Shown piece by piece: positions 44,401 through 53,230 of a stretch of 64,000 nt of DNA (the first letter of the stretch is position 1; every line of letters starts with the position of its first letter). The stretch spans positions 62,001 to 126,000 of the forward strand of contig CAZHYV010000002.1 of assembly GCA_964537055.1 (NCBI GenBank), given 5' to 3'. Both the position numbers and the translations under genes were made by a program. Below the pieces are notes generated by a model. The model did not search any database. It saw only the letters and a program-made list of their open reading frames with translations, and had not been told where the DNA came from. The stretch comes from CAZHYV01 sp964537055. Its GTDB lineage: Bacteria > Myxococcota_A > Polyangia > Palsa-1104 > JAEUJZ01.

Positions 44401-44430
44401 TTCATACCGCAATTCTCGCCGAAAAACCAA
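44401..44430 (-). promoter_or_regulatory. Promoter with leaderless geometry for the DHH gene
   Basis: TTGGTT, 18 bp, TATGAA; the -10 box ends 8 nt before the ATG at 44392. Confidence 0.4.
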
Positions 44431-44447
44431 TGTTTCTTGGCAAAAAT

Positions 44448-45005
44448 TTAGAATCTCGCTTGCCAGGACATAAATACTCCGTTTGGCAAAGGTGCTATCG
44501 AAATTCCTGTGGCGATGTTTGATACTTTTACTTGTTTTCCGGGGAGAGCGATCATCAGAACACCCGCGGTAGCCATGGCCACACCCAGAACCGTCACCCC
44601 TATCCCTATGTCACGTGTAGCAAAGACCTGCTCGCTCTCTAAGGCGGGAGGGACGGGAGGTGCGGTTTGCTTGCCGTCGAGATACAGGAGCCTTCCGCCA
44701 AAGCCAATTGGAATCGCCGAAAGCCCTAGGAGGATGCTTCCTGTAATGATGCGCCATTTTGGTCTAGGCTCACGGTAGAAGACATCTGACAATTGGCTTT
44801 TTTGGATACTCGGACTCGGAGCGGACGGTTTTGGAGGAGAGACAGACGATTTTTTGAGGCTGGTGGCATGCTCCTGGGGTGTCCCCTCCTTAGTAGATGC
44901 AGCTGATACCCAACGAGTCGGTAAAACTCCAATGGCAGCGATCAAGCAAAAACAAACAAAGCTTCGAAATCCCTGGTTTTTATAAAACTGAATTCGATTT
45001 CTCAT
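44448..45005 (-). CDS. Membrane protein with Ser/Pro-rich linker, function unknown
   Basis: The product has 185 residues. A signal peptide (FVCFCLIAAIGVLPTRWVSA) precedes a Ser/Pro/Lys-rich linker and then two membrane segments (IITGSILLGLSAIPIGFGGRLLYLDG and GIGVTVLGVAMATAGVLMIALPG). This layout, including a GxxLLYLDGK loop, recurs in myxobacterial membrane proteins of unknown role. It overlaps no other gene and stands alone. Confidence 0.6.
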   Translation of the reverse strand: MRNRIQFYKNQGFRSFVCFCLIAAIGVLPTRWVSAASTKEGTPQEHATSLKKSSVSPPKPSAPSPSIQKSQLSDVFYREPRPKWRIITGSILLGLSAIPIGFGGRLLYLDGKQTAPPVPPALESEQVFATRDIGIGVTVLGVAMATAGVLMIALPGKQVKVSNIATGISIAPLPNGVFMSWQARF

Positions 45006-45133
45006 AGCATCTTCTCGTCTTGAATCCTAATAATTAGCTATCAATACAGCTAAGCAATTTCTCTGTACAGTAAATTCACCACCCAACCTTCTAAATAGAG
45101 CAGTTGTGGACAATGAGCCCCTTTGGGCCAATC

Positions 45134-46252
45134 TTATACATCCTCTCGCATTCCTGCGATCATCCCACCTCCAATCACTTCATCTCCCTTATAGAATACA
45201 GCTGCCTGCCCAGGAGCCACTCCAAATTCTGGACTATCAAACGTAATCAGCACTCGTTGATCCTTATGCACTTCTATCCGTGCGGGTTTTGGTTTATGCC
45301 GATGCCGGATCTGCACATGGGCAGAGAACGAGGTTCCTTTCCTGGCTTCGGTATCTAAAAAACAAACCTCTTCCACCCAAGTAGATGGATTGGCCAAATC
45401 CTCTTTGGAACCCACCTTCACTCTCTTCCGAAGCGCATCGATCTGAACAACGTACTGTTTTTCTCCTAGTCCAACGCCAATGCCTCGCCTTTGTCCTACG
45501 GTAAAATGGTGGACCCCTGGGTGCATACCCACCACATTCCCCTGCGTGTTGATAATCTCTCCCTCTGTCTCCGCTTCGCCTGTCTTTCTTTTGACAAACG
45601 CCGCCTGGTTGCCATCGGGCACAAAGCAAATTTCTTGTGACTCAGGCTTTTCTGCAGTGATAAGCCCTAACCTTTTTGCATGCTCACGGACTTCCTCTTT
45701 GGTAAGATGCCCTAAGGGGAACCTTATGTAGGGCAGCGACTCGCGGGGCATACCAAATAAGAAATAAGATTGGTCTTTTTTCTCATCGATACCTCGAAGC
45801 AGACGGATCCGGCCCGTTGTCTGTTCTTTCTCTAAGCGAGCAAAATGTCCCGTGCACAGGGCGGATGCTCCTAGCGATTTAGCTCGTCGCAAAAGAGGCG
45901 TGAATTTAATGTGCTGGTTACATCGCACACAGGGATTCGGCGTCCGACCCTCTTTGTACGTTTTGACAAAGTCATCAATGACGGTTTTTTCAAATTCCTC
46001 CTCGTAGTTTACTATGTAAAAGGGAATATTGAGGTAGGCACAAACGGCACGTGCATCCTCAAGGTCTTTTGGTCCACAGCATCGTCCTCCAGAAGAGGCT
46101 TGGGTGCCCTTGGCATTGTAAAGCCGCATCGAAATACCTACAACACGATATCCTGCCTCAACCAAAAGTCCTGCGCACACTGAGCTATCCACGCCGCCCG
46201 ACAGCGCAACAACCACCAGAGAATCTTTAGGGAGGTCTAAATCTAAAACCAT
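45134..46252 (-). CDS. mnmA: tRNA-specific 2-thiouridylase MnmA
   Basis: MnmA thiolates U34 of tRNA-Lys, -Glu and -Gln. The 372 residues show the PP-loop SGGVDSSVCAGLL, the first catalytic Cys in NPCVRCNQHIKF, the second in SQEICFVPDGN, RGIDEKKDQSYFLFGM and GQRRGIGVG. Normal length. The ATG at 46252 has no Shine-Dalgarno sequence but a fitting promoter directly in front. The next gene, encoded on the plus strand, is also an RNA-modifying enzyme. Confidence 0.97.
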   Translation of the reverse strand: MVLDLDLPKDSLVVVALSGGVDSSVCAGLLVEAGYRVVGISMRLYNAKGTQASSGGRCCGPKDLEDARAVCAYLNIPFYIVNYEEEFEKTVIDDFVKTYKEGRTPNPCVRCNQHIKFTPLLRRAKSLGASALCTGHFARLEKEQTTGRIRLLRGIDEKKDQSYFLFGMPRESLPYIRFPLGHLTKEEVREHAKRLGLITAEKPESQEICFVPDGNQAAFVKRKTGEAETEGEIINTQGNVVGMHPGVHHFTVGQRRGIGVGLGEKQYVVQIDALRKRVKVGSKEDLANPSTWVEEVCFLDTEARKGTSFSAHVQIRHRHKPKPARIEVHKDQRVLITFDSPEFGVAPGQAAVFYKGDEVIGGGMIAGMREDV

Positions 46253-46258
46253 GGGCGT

Positions 46259-46287
46259 ATCATGCCTTAACTTCCCTCTCTTTGCAA
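46259..46287 (-). promoter_or_regulatory. mnmA promoter with leaderless geometry
   Basis: TTGCAA, 17 bp, CATGAT; the -10 box ends 6 nt before the ATG at 46252. Confidence 0.4.
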
Positions 46288-46387
46288 GGGGAGACCCTTA
46301 GAAGAGCTACCCGTTTGTTCAGAGAGATTGAAATTTTTCTCAAAGCCATCGACTCTGCGATTCAGGTAGGCTATTGATTCTATCCTT

Positions 46388-47827
46388 ATGAAACTTGTTG
46401 TTTCTTCATCCCCGCTAGGCCCCGTCCAAGTAGAGTCTCTCCATTCCGATGGTACAGGTGTGTGCTATTTACCTCCCAAACAGGGAGGACTGCACCCGCA
46501 GAAAGTGTACGTCCATGGATTACTCCCAAGCGAGCAGGCCCTCATCCAGGTTGAGCACCAAAGCCCCCATACTGGCGATCTGTTTGCAACGACCCTTGAA
46601 CGATTAAATACTGCCAAGGAGCGCGTAGCTCCTGTCTGTGCTGGCTATGGCATGTGTGGAGGCTGCGTTCTGCAACATCTTCAGTATGAGGCACAGCTTT
46701 CGCTAAAAACCTCTTGGGTGAAGCAAGAATTCGAGAAGGCTGGGATCCAAGTAGAATCGATCTTACAGGATTGTGTACCTGCCCCTTTTAAAGGTTTGTA
46801 TGGGCGGAGGCAGATGAAGCTTGTTGCGACTTATCAAGGAGGACGGCTGGTCCTAGGTTCATACCAGCCCCGTTCCCATCAAGTCCTTGACATGCAAGGA
46901 TGCAAACTTGTCGACCCGGAGCTGTCTCTTTTGGCAAGCACCACTGCCTCTCTTTTAGAAAAGGCAGGCATCTCTACCTACCATGAGTCTACACGCAAAG
47001 GTGATCTTCGCTACGTGATTCTTCGTGCTTCTGGAGCAGGATCACTGCAGCTTCTTTTTGTCTTTGCCCACCTCCCTAGCAAGCAGGACCTCATGCCTGT
47101 GGTTGAGCACCTCGCAAAGAGACATCCTCAGCTTACCAGCGTCGTCTATCATAAAAACGAAGAGCCTGGGAATGCTCTGTTTTCTCGAGGAAGCCCTACG
47201 GAGGTCTTGTTGGGAAAGCCTTACCTGTGGGAACCCATTGGCTCGATCAAAGCACGCATTTCCGCAACCTCATTTGTCCAGGCAAACTATCAGGTGGCAA
47301 TTCAGATGTACCAGTGCATCGTAAACGCACTTTGTCCTCGCCCCGGTGATGTGCTTTTAGATCTTTACTGTGGTGTGGGGGGAATTGGGTTCAGCGCTTT
47401 TCAAAAAGAGCCTACCCTTACATGGATGGGGATTGAAGAGAATCCATCAGCGGTTGAAGATGCAAAGGCAAGTTTGCACAAGAATCAAATTGATCCAAAA
47501 TCAGCTCAATTTCTCTGCGGCGATGTAGAAAAAATAGAACGTTTTCTGCTTCAGGACCTACAGAATGATCCCTATCAAAAGAAAACTTCCATCTCGCTGG
47601 TAACGTTAAACCCGCCTCGGAAAGGAACATCCCCCTCGGTCGTAAGAACCCTGACTCAGCTCTCTCCAAGAACGATTGTCTATATGAGTTGTAACCCCAC
47701 TACGCTTGTACGTGACCTTGCGCTTTTTCAAGAGAATGCGTATCAGCTCACTCAGGTGGTACCCTTTGACCTGCACCCTCATACGACCCACACTGAAGTC
47801 GTCGCTGTCTTAAAAAAGGGGGGTTGA
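46388..47827 (+). CDS. rlmD: RlmD-like 23S rRNA (uracil-5-)-methyltransferase
   Basis: A TRAM domain lies at the N-terminus (DGTGVCYLP, KVYVHGLLPSEQALIQV). The iron-sulfur Cys set CAGYGMCGGC with a later Cys (MQGCKLVDPEL) is followed by an RlmD/TrmA-type SAM domain: LLDLYCGVGGIGF, GIEENPSAVEDAK, NPPRKGTS, and the catalytic MSCNPTTLVRDL. The 479-residue length fits the family that makes m5U1939 (RlmD) or both m5U747 and m5U1939 (RlmCD). The exact target is inferred. Convergent with the SCP2 gene, 17 bp apart. Confidence 0.85.
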   Translation: MKLVVSSSPLGPVQVESLHSDGTGVCYLPPKQGGLHPQKVYVHGLLPSEQALIQVEHQSPHTGDLFATTLERLNTAKERVAPVCAGYGMCGGCVLQHLQYEAQLSLKTSWVKQEFEKAGIQVESILQDCVPAPFKGLYGRRQMKLVATYQGGRLVLGSYQPRSHQVLDMQGCKLVDPELSLLASTTASLLEKAGISTYHESTRKGDLRYVILRASGAGSLQLLFVFAHLPSKQDLMPVVEHLAKRHPQLTSVVYHKNEEPGNALFSRGSPTEVLLGKPYLWEPIGSIKARISATSFVQANYQVAIQMYQCIVNALCPRPGDVLLDLYCGVGGIGFSAFQKEPTLTWMGIEENPSAVEDAKASLHKNQIDPKSAQFLCGDVEKIERFLLQDLQNDPYQKKTSISLVTLNPPRKGTSPSVVRTLTQLSPRTIVYMSCNPTTLVRDLALFQENAYQLTQVVPFDLHPHTTHTEVVAVLKKGG

Positions 47828-47844
47828 TTGGATGACGCTGGTGG

Positions 47845-48204
47845 TTAGATAGAGGTTGAGCTGCTACCAAACGTGAGGAGTTTTTGCACCTTCATCGCAA
47901 GCATAGGATTGCCTTCCACCTTCAGCTTCCCTTGGAGGAAAAGCTGCATTGCCAACTGAGGATGTTTCAGAAGTTCGGCAAAGTCTTCGTGCGACAAAAT
48001 AATTGTGCACTCTGCATTAGCTTGGTGTCCCTTTGTCACCTTGGGCGAAGATAAAGTAAGATCAACACTCCACTCTCCTCCCCCCTCCCCAGTGAGGCGA
48101 AATGCGTAGATGCCACCAAGCTCTTTGGCTTTTTCCTGGTAACGAGTAAGAACTTGGGGAAGGAAGGATTCGAATAATTCTGTAGCAGTGGTGGGTAGGT
48201 TCAT
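47845..48204 (-). CDS. SCP2 sterol-binding domain protein
   Basis: The 119-residue protein is a single SCP2 domain: GIYAFRLTGEGGGEWSVDL, then ECTIILSHEDFAELLKHPQLAMQLFLQGKLKVEGNPMLAMKVQKLL. SCP2 domains bind hydrophobic ligands such as sterols or acyl chains in a tunnel. AAGGATATTT precedes the ATG. No partner gene is suggested by the context; it is convergent with rlmD and downstream of the OMP gene terminator. Confidence 0.92.
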   Translation of the reverse strand: MNLPTTATELFESFLPQVLTRYQEKAKELGGIYAFRLTGEGGGEWSVDLTLSSPKVTKGHQANAECTIILSHEDFAELLKHPQLAMQLFLQGKLKVEGNPMLAMKVQKLLTFGSSSTSI

Positions 48205-48254
48205 AAATATCCTTTGTGGAAAGTAGACTTACTGAGAGGAGAAGGAAAGGAGCG

Positions 48255-48285
48255 AAAAGGCAGAGGGGCTAGTCCCTCCGCCTTT
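48255..48285 (-). terminator. Intrinsic terminator of the OmpA-family gene
   Basis: In the minus-strand RNA, AAAGGCGGAGGG pairs with CCCTCTGCCTTT (12 bp, one G-U pair) around a 6-nt loop, followed by one more U. It begins 22 nt after the stop codon at 48307. Confidence 0.65.
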
Positions 48286-48306
48286 CGCACGTTTGGGTTG
48301 CCGTAT

Positions 48307-50049
48307 CTACCTGGCGCGTCTTCCTCTTGCCTTTTTTGGAATGACAACGTTTTGCTCAGGAATGGTACACCTTTCGTTGGGATCAGTTACCTTTCCATCC
48401 TCTTCGGTAATTGTAAATTCTACACGACGGTTAAGCTGACGTGCTTTATCCGTTTTCGCGGCATCAAGAGGACATGTGAGCCCAAATCCGACGAAATTGA
48501 GCCGAGCTGGATCAATATAGTAGTTAGGACGAACAGCGATGCGCTTTCCTCTCTTTGCCCCATACGCAGGGGTAAAGGTAGCGTACCCCCGCTTGCTTGC
48601 GTAAGGTTCTGTGCCTGGAATTTCACCGGTCAAATACCTAACCACTTGCGCTGCACGGCGTCTTGATAGATCAATGTTGTACTCAGGGCCACCTTTAATG
48701 TCGGTATGCCCATCGACACGAACACGAATTCCAAGACGAGCAAGCATTGCCTCAAGAATGACGTTAATCACCGGATAACTTTGCCCTTTGATGGTATCCT
48801 TATTAAAGTCGAAGAAGATCTTCTGACCCTTAGGCAGAGCAAGCTGTGTCCTCGGTGGTGGCACTGGCTTAGGCTCTGGTTTTGGTGGCACTGGTTTTGG
48901 CTCAGGCTTTGACGGTGCTGGCTTAGGCTCTGGCATAGGTGCCGGAGCTGGCACTGGAGGAGGTGGCACTGGTTGCGGTGGTGTCTCCTTTTTGGACCAT
49001 GCGTAAGATAAACCTAGGTACACACGCCCATCAGGAATACCATAACCTGGGTTTAGCCCGGGGCCTCCTCCGACGAAGAAAGTCCAGTCTTTGTAGGCGC
49101 CTTTAAATCCAACACTGAGTTCGGCCGGACTATTGCGCAAACTTTGGAAGGGATAGTGGGCTAGTCCAAAAACTTCGCTGAAGAAATAGAATCCTCCGTC
49201 AGGCTTATCTACAAGCTTGAGCTGAAGTCCTACTCCATAAGTAATACCATGTCCTGTTCGAACCCCTTGAAACTGGCTGTAGAGCCTCTGCGTGGAAGAG
49301 AACAATCCTCCAAAGTTTAATGCGAGCGTAACCCGTTTGTACGTTAAGTTTCCCGCCAACCGCAGGGCAAAGGTAGGGAGGGTAGAGCTCATAAAGCTGC
49401 TCACGTTTCCGGTAGGGATTGTTAAATCTCCAACCAAAGCAAGCCCAAAATTCAGATTCCTTTGACCCCAAAGGCTTGTATCCAACAAAACTCCTTTTAG
49501 ATTCAAACGTAAATCTTCTGGTCCCGTGGTAGCGATTGGGCCAGGGGGAGCAGAATTTGCCGGAACATCCTCTCGTTTCACCATTTCTCCCATTTGATAC
49601 AGAGTGACAGGGAGCGAGAGTGCTATTTGAAAACGCTTCATGAAAGAAAAGGCGATTGAAAAATCACCTGTCAATCGATGCTTAACGATATCTGGAAGTA
49701 CTTCTGTGATTCCACCGATTCGAACCACTTCATGCTTTCCGTTTAATGTAAACTGAAGGGGTCTATAAGCATAGTGGAGAAACAGTTGAGGAACAATCTC
49801 TAACCGAGGCCTTTCTTTAGAAGCATAGGGAGAGAAAGGCCCTACCTGTCCAAGATCAACAGTTACAATTTTTCCAGAACCTGGGGCAGGATGAAAACGA
49901 TTGATATCAAAAGTATCGTTATCTTCTCCTAAAGCGGGCTTCGTTAGCAAAAATGAAGCCATTGTTCCAATAAAAAGTCCTGTGATGATCCAGGGATATC
50001 TTTGTTTTTTTGGGGGGGATAATTTTGCAAAAGGCCAAATCGTTGTCAT
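48307..50049 (-). CDS. Outer-membrane protein with C-terminal OmpA peptidoglycan-binding domain
   Basis: The product has 580 residues. A signal peptide (WIITGLFIGTMASFLLTKPALG) is followed by a barrel domain beginning DTFDINRFHPAPGSGKIVTVDL. A Pro/Lys/Glu-rich linker (residues ~355-410, PKP/PEP repeats) leads to an OmpA domain: KIFFDFNKDTIKGQSYPVI and RVDGHTDIKGGPEYNIDLSRRRAAQVVRYL, which contacts peptidoglycan meso-DAP. The N-terminal domain is related to the protein at 53231-55162. It anchors the outer membrane to the wall. AGGT lies before the ATG, and a promoter is proposed. Confidence 0.88.
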   Translation of the reverse strand: MTTIWPFAKLSPPKKQRYPWIITGLFIGTMASFLLTKPALGEDNDTFDINRFHPAPGSGKIVTVDLGQVGPFSPYASKERPRLEIVPQLFLHYAYRPLQFTLNGKHEVVRIGGITEVLPDIVKHRLTGDFSIAFSFMKRFQIALSLPVTLYQMGEMVKREDVPANSAPPGPIATTGPEDLRLNLKGVLLDTSLWGQRNLNFGLALVGDLTIPTGNVSSFMSSTLPTFALRLAGNLTYKRVTLALNFGGLFSSTQRLYSQFQGVRTGHGITYGVGLQLKLVDKPDGGFYFFSEVFGLAHYPFQSLRNSPAELSVGFKGAYKDWTFFVGGGPGLNPGYGIPDGRVYLGLSYAWSKKETPPQPVPPPPVPAPAPMPEPKPAPSKPEPKPVPPKPEPKPVPPPRTQLALPKGQKIFFDFNKDTIKGQSYPVINVILEAMLARLGIRVRVDGHTDIKGGPEYNIDLSRRRAAQVVRYLTGEIPGTEPYASKRGYATFTPAYGAKRGKRIAVRPNYYIDPARLNFVGFGLTCPLDAAKTDKARQLNRRVEFTITEEDGKVTDPNERCTIPEQNVVIPKKARGRRAR

Positions 50050-50080
50050 TTGAGTATTTACCTAGAGTAAGAATCAAAAT

Positions 50081-50109
50081 ATTTTCGGCTGCATTCGCTC
50101 TTCTGTCAA
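50081..50109 (-). promoter_or_regulatory. Candidate promoter of the OmpA-family gene
   Basis: A full consensus TTGACA is followed after 17 bp by GAAAAT on the minus strand. The expected leader is about 25 nt. Confidence 0.5.
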
Positions 50110-50223
50110 GGATAATCAAAAAAAAGACAACGGCTGAGAAAATTTAAGGATCGCTGGTGACGCAGTCTAGATGCTAACTTACTTCAGGGTAAAGAGTCGT
50201 AAACGTATCCAAACGTCTCACCT

Positions 50224-51816
50224 TTACCGAGCAGCAACCGATTGGGAAGCTACCATTTTAGGAACAAGGTAGTACAGTCGCCCTTGCTGGTTAATCACAT
50301 CTGCATTACGTTTCGCCTCAAGACCTTCCCCCCAAAATAGATCGACACGCCCTCCTCCACGAATGGCTCCTCCCGTATCTTGATCTAAAACAAATCGACT
50401 GAGGGGTTCCCACTCAGAGGGTTTTAAGTCTTCATGCCCAGCAAATTTTGGTTTTTTCGCAATCAGGAATGCAAGAGCCCCCTTCGGAAAAAGACGAGCA
50501 TCGGTTGCAATGGTTCTTCCCGGAGTTGCAGAAAGACCCATCGCTGTGTTTGCCCCATTCTGGTTTGGCTCAAAAAATACATAGCTCGGGTTCTGATTGA
50601 GAAAGGCCTGCATATGTTTCGAACTAAGCCCACGAAGATATTGTTCTATTGTCTTCCCAGTTTGACTAGCTCGCATCTGTAAGTCTTTACTATATCCTCG
50701 GTAGGGATGGCCATTTTGATCCCTGGCTCGGAATCTTACCGTTTTGTCACCATCAATGATTACCGTTCCTGAACCTTCAATTTGTAAAAAATAAGCATCT
50801 AGTGGGTCTACCCAGCAGAGCTCAAGATGCCGTTTCTTTAAGGCCCCCTTTTCATCGATTTGCTTGCGGCTATAGTAGGGCACAAGAACCCACCGCTTTT
50901 TCGTCTTTACATAGCGCCCCCTTGCCAAATACGCCCCTTTCAGGATTGATCTTTTCTCTTTACAGAAGTGCCCTTTCGACCCCTTCTTTTTGTCTAAGCA
51001 ATTTTTCTCGGGACGGTAGCTTATTTTCACTCGCGCATGGACCAAATCAGAGGGTCGAGCATAAATGGCTTGTGAAAACTTTTTGGTCTTTTTTGAAGAT
51101 CCAGGAATGACGGGCTCATAATAGGCGGTCACCTTGGCTTCACTCCAATCACCTTGCGGAGGACCATAAACCTCGTAGAAATCAAACTCTTCTTGAATGG
51201 CTGCAAGAAAATCTCTTTTCGTGGTCGACTGTTTCCCTATCTCTAAGAAGCGGTGGAGTCCAAGAATATAATCTGCCTTAGAGAGGATACGGTCGCCAAA
51301 TATGAATTTCTCATGACGTCGTGATTTTTCTAAAAAAGCGATCTGTCTCTCGATGGCATCGAGCAGAGGAGGCAGAGGGAGGTCATCATCGAGAGTTGTA
51401 ATCACTTCCAAAGAGGAAACAAGCCTCATCGCTTGAGAGGGACCTTGTGGCAGCGCCGCCCTTAGTGAGCCAGGCTGCCCCTTAGGTTCAGACTCTATAG
51501 AAAGCGCTGGGTCAGCTTCTGGATCAAATGTTGATTTAGGAGCACCGCTCTGAAGACTAGTTTCGAGATCCTCAGCAGAGGTATTTGGTTCAGGATTTCC
51601 AAGAGGATCGAGAGCAGGTTGAACCGATGTAAGAGATTCTTCTCCATCGGGAGATAAATTCTCAAAGTGCTGTCCGCCTTTAGAAGCCACGTCCGGTTTT
51701 CTTTCAGGGCTGGATGTACATGCGCTACCGAAGAGCACCACGAAAAGAAAGCACAACCACCATAAGGATGGCTTCTTTGATGGAAAGGATAGATAGGCCC
51801 ACATATCCTGAACCAT
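50224..51816 (-). CDS. mltA: MltA-type lytic transglycosylase, lipoprotein (paralogue 1)
   Basis: MltA cleaves peptidoglycan to 1,6-anhydro-muropeptides. The lipoprotein signal LWWLCFLFVVLFGSAC (Cys33 from the ATG at 51816) is followed by a long disordered linker of about 110 residues. The MltA domain follows (FYEVYGPPQGDWSEAKVTAYYEPVIPGS, VDPLDAYFLQIEGSG, NPSYVFFEPN) and ends in the 3D-motif FVLDQDTGGAIRGGGRVDLFWG with the catalytic Asp. At 530 residues it is longer than E. coli MltA (365). An alternative ATG is at 51804. It is 74 bp downstream of its paralogue. Confidence 0.92.
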   Translation of the reverse strand: MVQDMWAYLSFPSKKPSLWWLCFLFVVLFGSACTSSPERKPDVASKGGQHFENLSPDGEESLTSVQPALDPLGNPEPNTSAEDLETSLQSGAPKSTFDPEADPALSIESEPKGQPGSLRAALPQGPSQAMRLVSSLEVITTLDDDLPLPPLLDAIERQIAFLEKSRRHEKFIFGDRILSKADYILGLHRFLEIGKQSTTKRDFLAAIQEEFDFYEVYGPPQGDWSEAKVTAYYEPVIPGSSKKTKKFSQAIYARPSDLVHARVKISYRPEKNCLDKKKGSKGHFCKEKRSILKGAYLARGRYVKTKKRWVLVPYYSRKQIDEKGALKKRHLELCWVDPLDAYFLQIEGSGTVIIDGDKTVRFRARDQNGHPYRGYSKDLQMRASQTGKTIEQYLRGLSSKHMQAFLNQNPSYVFFEPNQNGANTAMGLSATPGRTIATDARLFPKGALAFLIAKKPKFAGHEDLKPSEWEPLSRFVLDQDTGGAIRGGGRVDLFWGEGLEAKRNADVINQQGRLYYLVPKMVASQSVAAR

Positions 51817-51890
51817 AGATCAGGTCGATGGAACAGACAAGGTTTTTCAAAGCATGGGCTACGTTGTTGTGCAGTTTTAGGCATTATAAT

Positions 51891-53183
51891 TTATTTTGAA
51901 GGATTCGCTTTAGACTGGGCTGTCTCCACCTTGGGAACCAAATAATACAGAATTCCCCACTGTTTCGTGACATCTGCCTTCTTTTTTGCTTCCGTGCCAG
52001 TCCCAAAGAACAAGTCTACCCGTCCCCCACCAAGAATTTTTCCACCCGTGTCTTGATCAAGCACAAAACGGGAAATAACCGGAACGTTTTTTTTGGGCTC
52101 CTGGGAGGGAGGATAGGTTTCAGAAGAACTGACCAAGAACCCAAGGGCGCCTTTGGGAAAATACCGAGCATCCGTCGCAATGGTCCTTCCGCCCGTTGCG
52201 ATTACACCAAGGGTCGTGTTGCTATGATTTTCGCTCTTTCGAAAAAATACATAGCTAGGGTTTTCATTCAAAAACGCTCTCATCTCTTTTGAAGACAAGC
52301 TCCGTAGGTATTGCTCGGTGGTCATGCTTCGGTGATGTGCTTTGCGCACTAGTTCTTGACTGTATCCGATAAATTTATGTCCGTTTTTGTCCGCAGCAGT
52401 GAGGTGAAGCGAAGTCCCATCACCCATTTCAACAAATCCGGATCCCTCCGTATGAAGACTGTACGCGTCGATGGGATCTACGTAACAAATCACTAGCTCT
52501 TTGCTAGGAAGGACGTCCTTGGTATCAATCTCTTCACGGGTGTAATAGGGAATAAATTTTTTGTCGACAACCCGTCCTCGGAGCTTTCGTTCCATCTTAT
52601 ACTTCGGGTCGAACAAGGAAAGATCTAACGTAATTAGGTCATCGGGACGACCAAACAGAGGTTGGGAGTGATGCTTCGTCGGTTTCAGCGAACCTTTTAC
52701 CACAGGCTCGTAATAGCCTGTGATCAGGGTTTGTCCCCAGTCCTTTTGTCCGAAAACTTCGTAAAATTCGAATTCCGCCTTCAGCTTTTCAAAGAACACC
52801 CCTCGATCCTCTGGGGCCTTTACCTTCTCTGCCAGCTCTATAAAATGCCTAAGTCCTTGGAGATACTCTTTTTTATCAAGGATCCGAGGACCAAACACCC
52901 AGGTTTCATGGCCAGGCTGGTGTTCAAGAAAGTCAACCTGTTCCCGTAAAGACACGACCAAATTATCTAACGGCAGATCATCAGCAAGCACAGGTGGAAC
53001 CTGCACCAACCTCATTGCCTCGCTTCGGTCTTTGGGAAGCCGCTCTGGGGGTGCAGGAGGCGGTGGTAAAGGCGGTGGCAAAAAGATGATCTGCGGGGTA
53101 CACGAGTCCTGTCGATGGCAGGAGAGGAAGAAGCTTATCGTGAGGGAGAAGAGAAGGAGGATATTCTTGCGAACCCGATTCAT
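51891..53183 (-). CDS. mltA: MltA-type lytic transglycosylase, lipoprotein (paralogue 2)
   Basis: The product has 430 residues. The signal NILLLFSLTISFFLSC ends at Cys22. A short Pro-rich linker (PPPLPPPPAPPE) replaces the long linker of paralogue 1. The same domain follows: FYEVFGQKDWGQTLITGYYEPVVKGS, VDPIDAYSLHTEGSG, NPSYVFFRKS, and the 3D-motif FVLDQDTGGKILGGGRVDLFFG with the catalytic Asp. The two proteins share most of their sequence from residue ~60 on, consistent with a tandem duplication that then gained different linkers. No Shine-Dalgarno sequence is present. Confidence 0.92.
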   Translation of the reverse strand: MNRVRKNILLLFSLTISFFLSCHRQDSCTPQIIFLPPPLPPPPAPPERLPKDRSEAMRLVQVPPVLADDLPLDNLVVSLREQVDFLEHQPGHETWVFGPRILDKKEYLQGLRHFIELAEKVKAPEDRGVFFEKLKAEFEFYEVFGQKDWGQTLITGYYEPVVKGSLKPTKHHSQPLFGRPDDLITLDLSLFDPKYKMERKLRGRVVDKKFIPYYTREEIDTKDVLPSKELVICYVDPIDAYSLHTEGSGFVEMGDGTSLHLTAADKNGHKFIGYSQELVRKAHHRSMTTEQYLRSLSSKEMRAFLNENPSYVFFRKSENHSNTTLGVIATGGRTIATDARYFPKGALGFLVSSSETYPPSQEPKKNVPVISRFVLDQDTGGKILGGGRVDLFFGTGTEAKKKADVTKQWGILYYLVPKVETAQSKANPSK

Positions 53184-53189
53184 ACAGGA

Positions 53190-53218
53190 ACCATACTAAA
53201 GATTCATCGGATTCGCAA
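53190..53218 (-). promoter_or_regulatory. Promoter with leaderless geometry for MltA paralogue 2
   Basis: TTGCGA, 17 bp, TATGGT; the -10 box ends 6 nt before the ATG at 53183, and there is no ribosome binding site. It sits in the 47-bp gap behind the OMP gene. Confidence 0.4.
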
Positions 53219-53230
53219 AGAGAAGGACGT

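Noticed and set aside
45006..45133. GCCC/GGGC hairpin between mnmA and the membrane protein gene as a terminator
   Set aside because: Only four bp of stem and no T-run on either strand.
48840..48970. Short periodic DNA repeats that look array-like
   Set aside because: They are codons of the Pro/Lys/Glu linker in the OmpA-family protein, without spacers, so not CRISPR.
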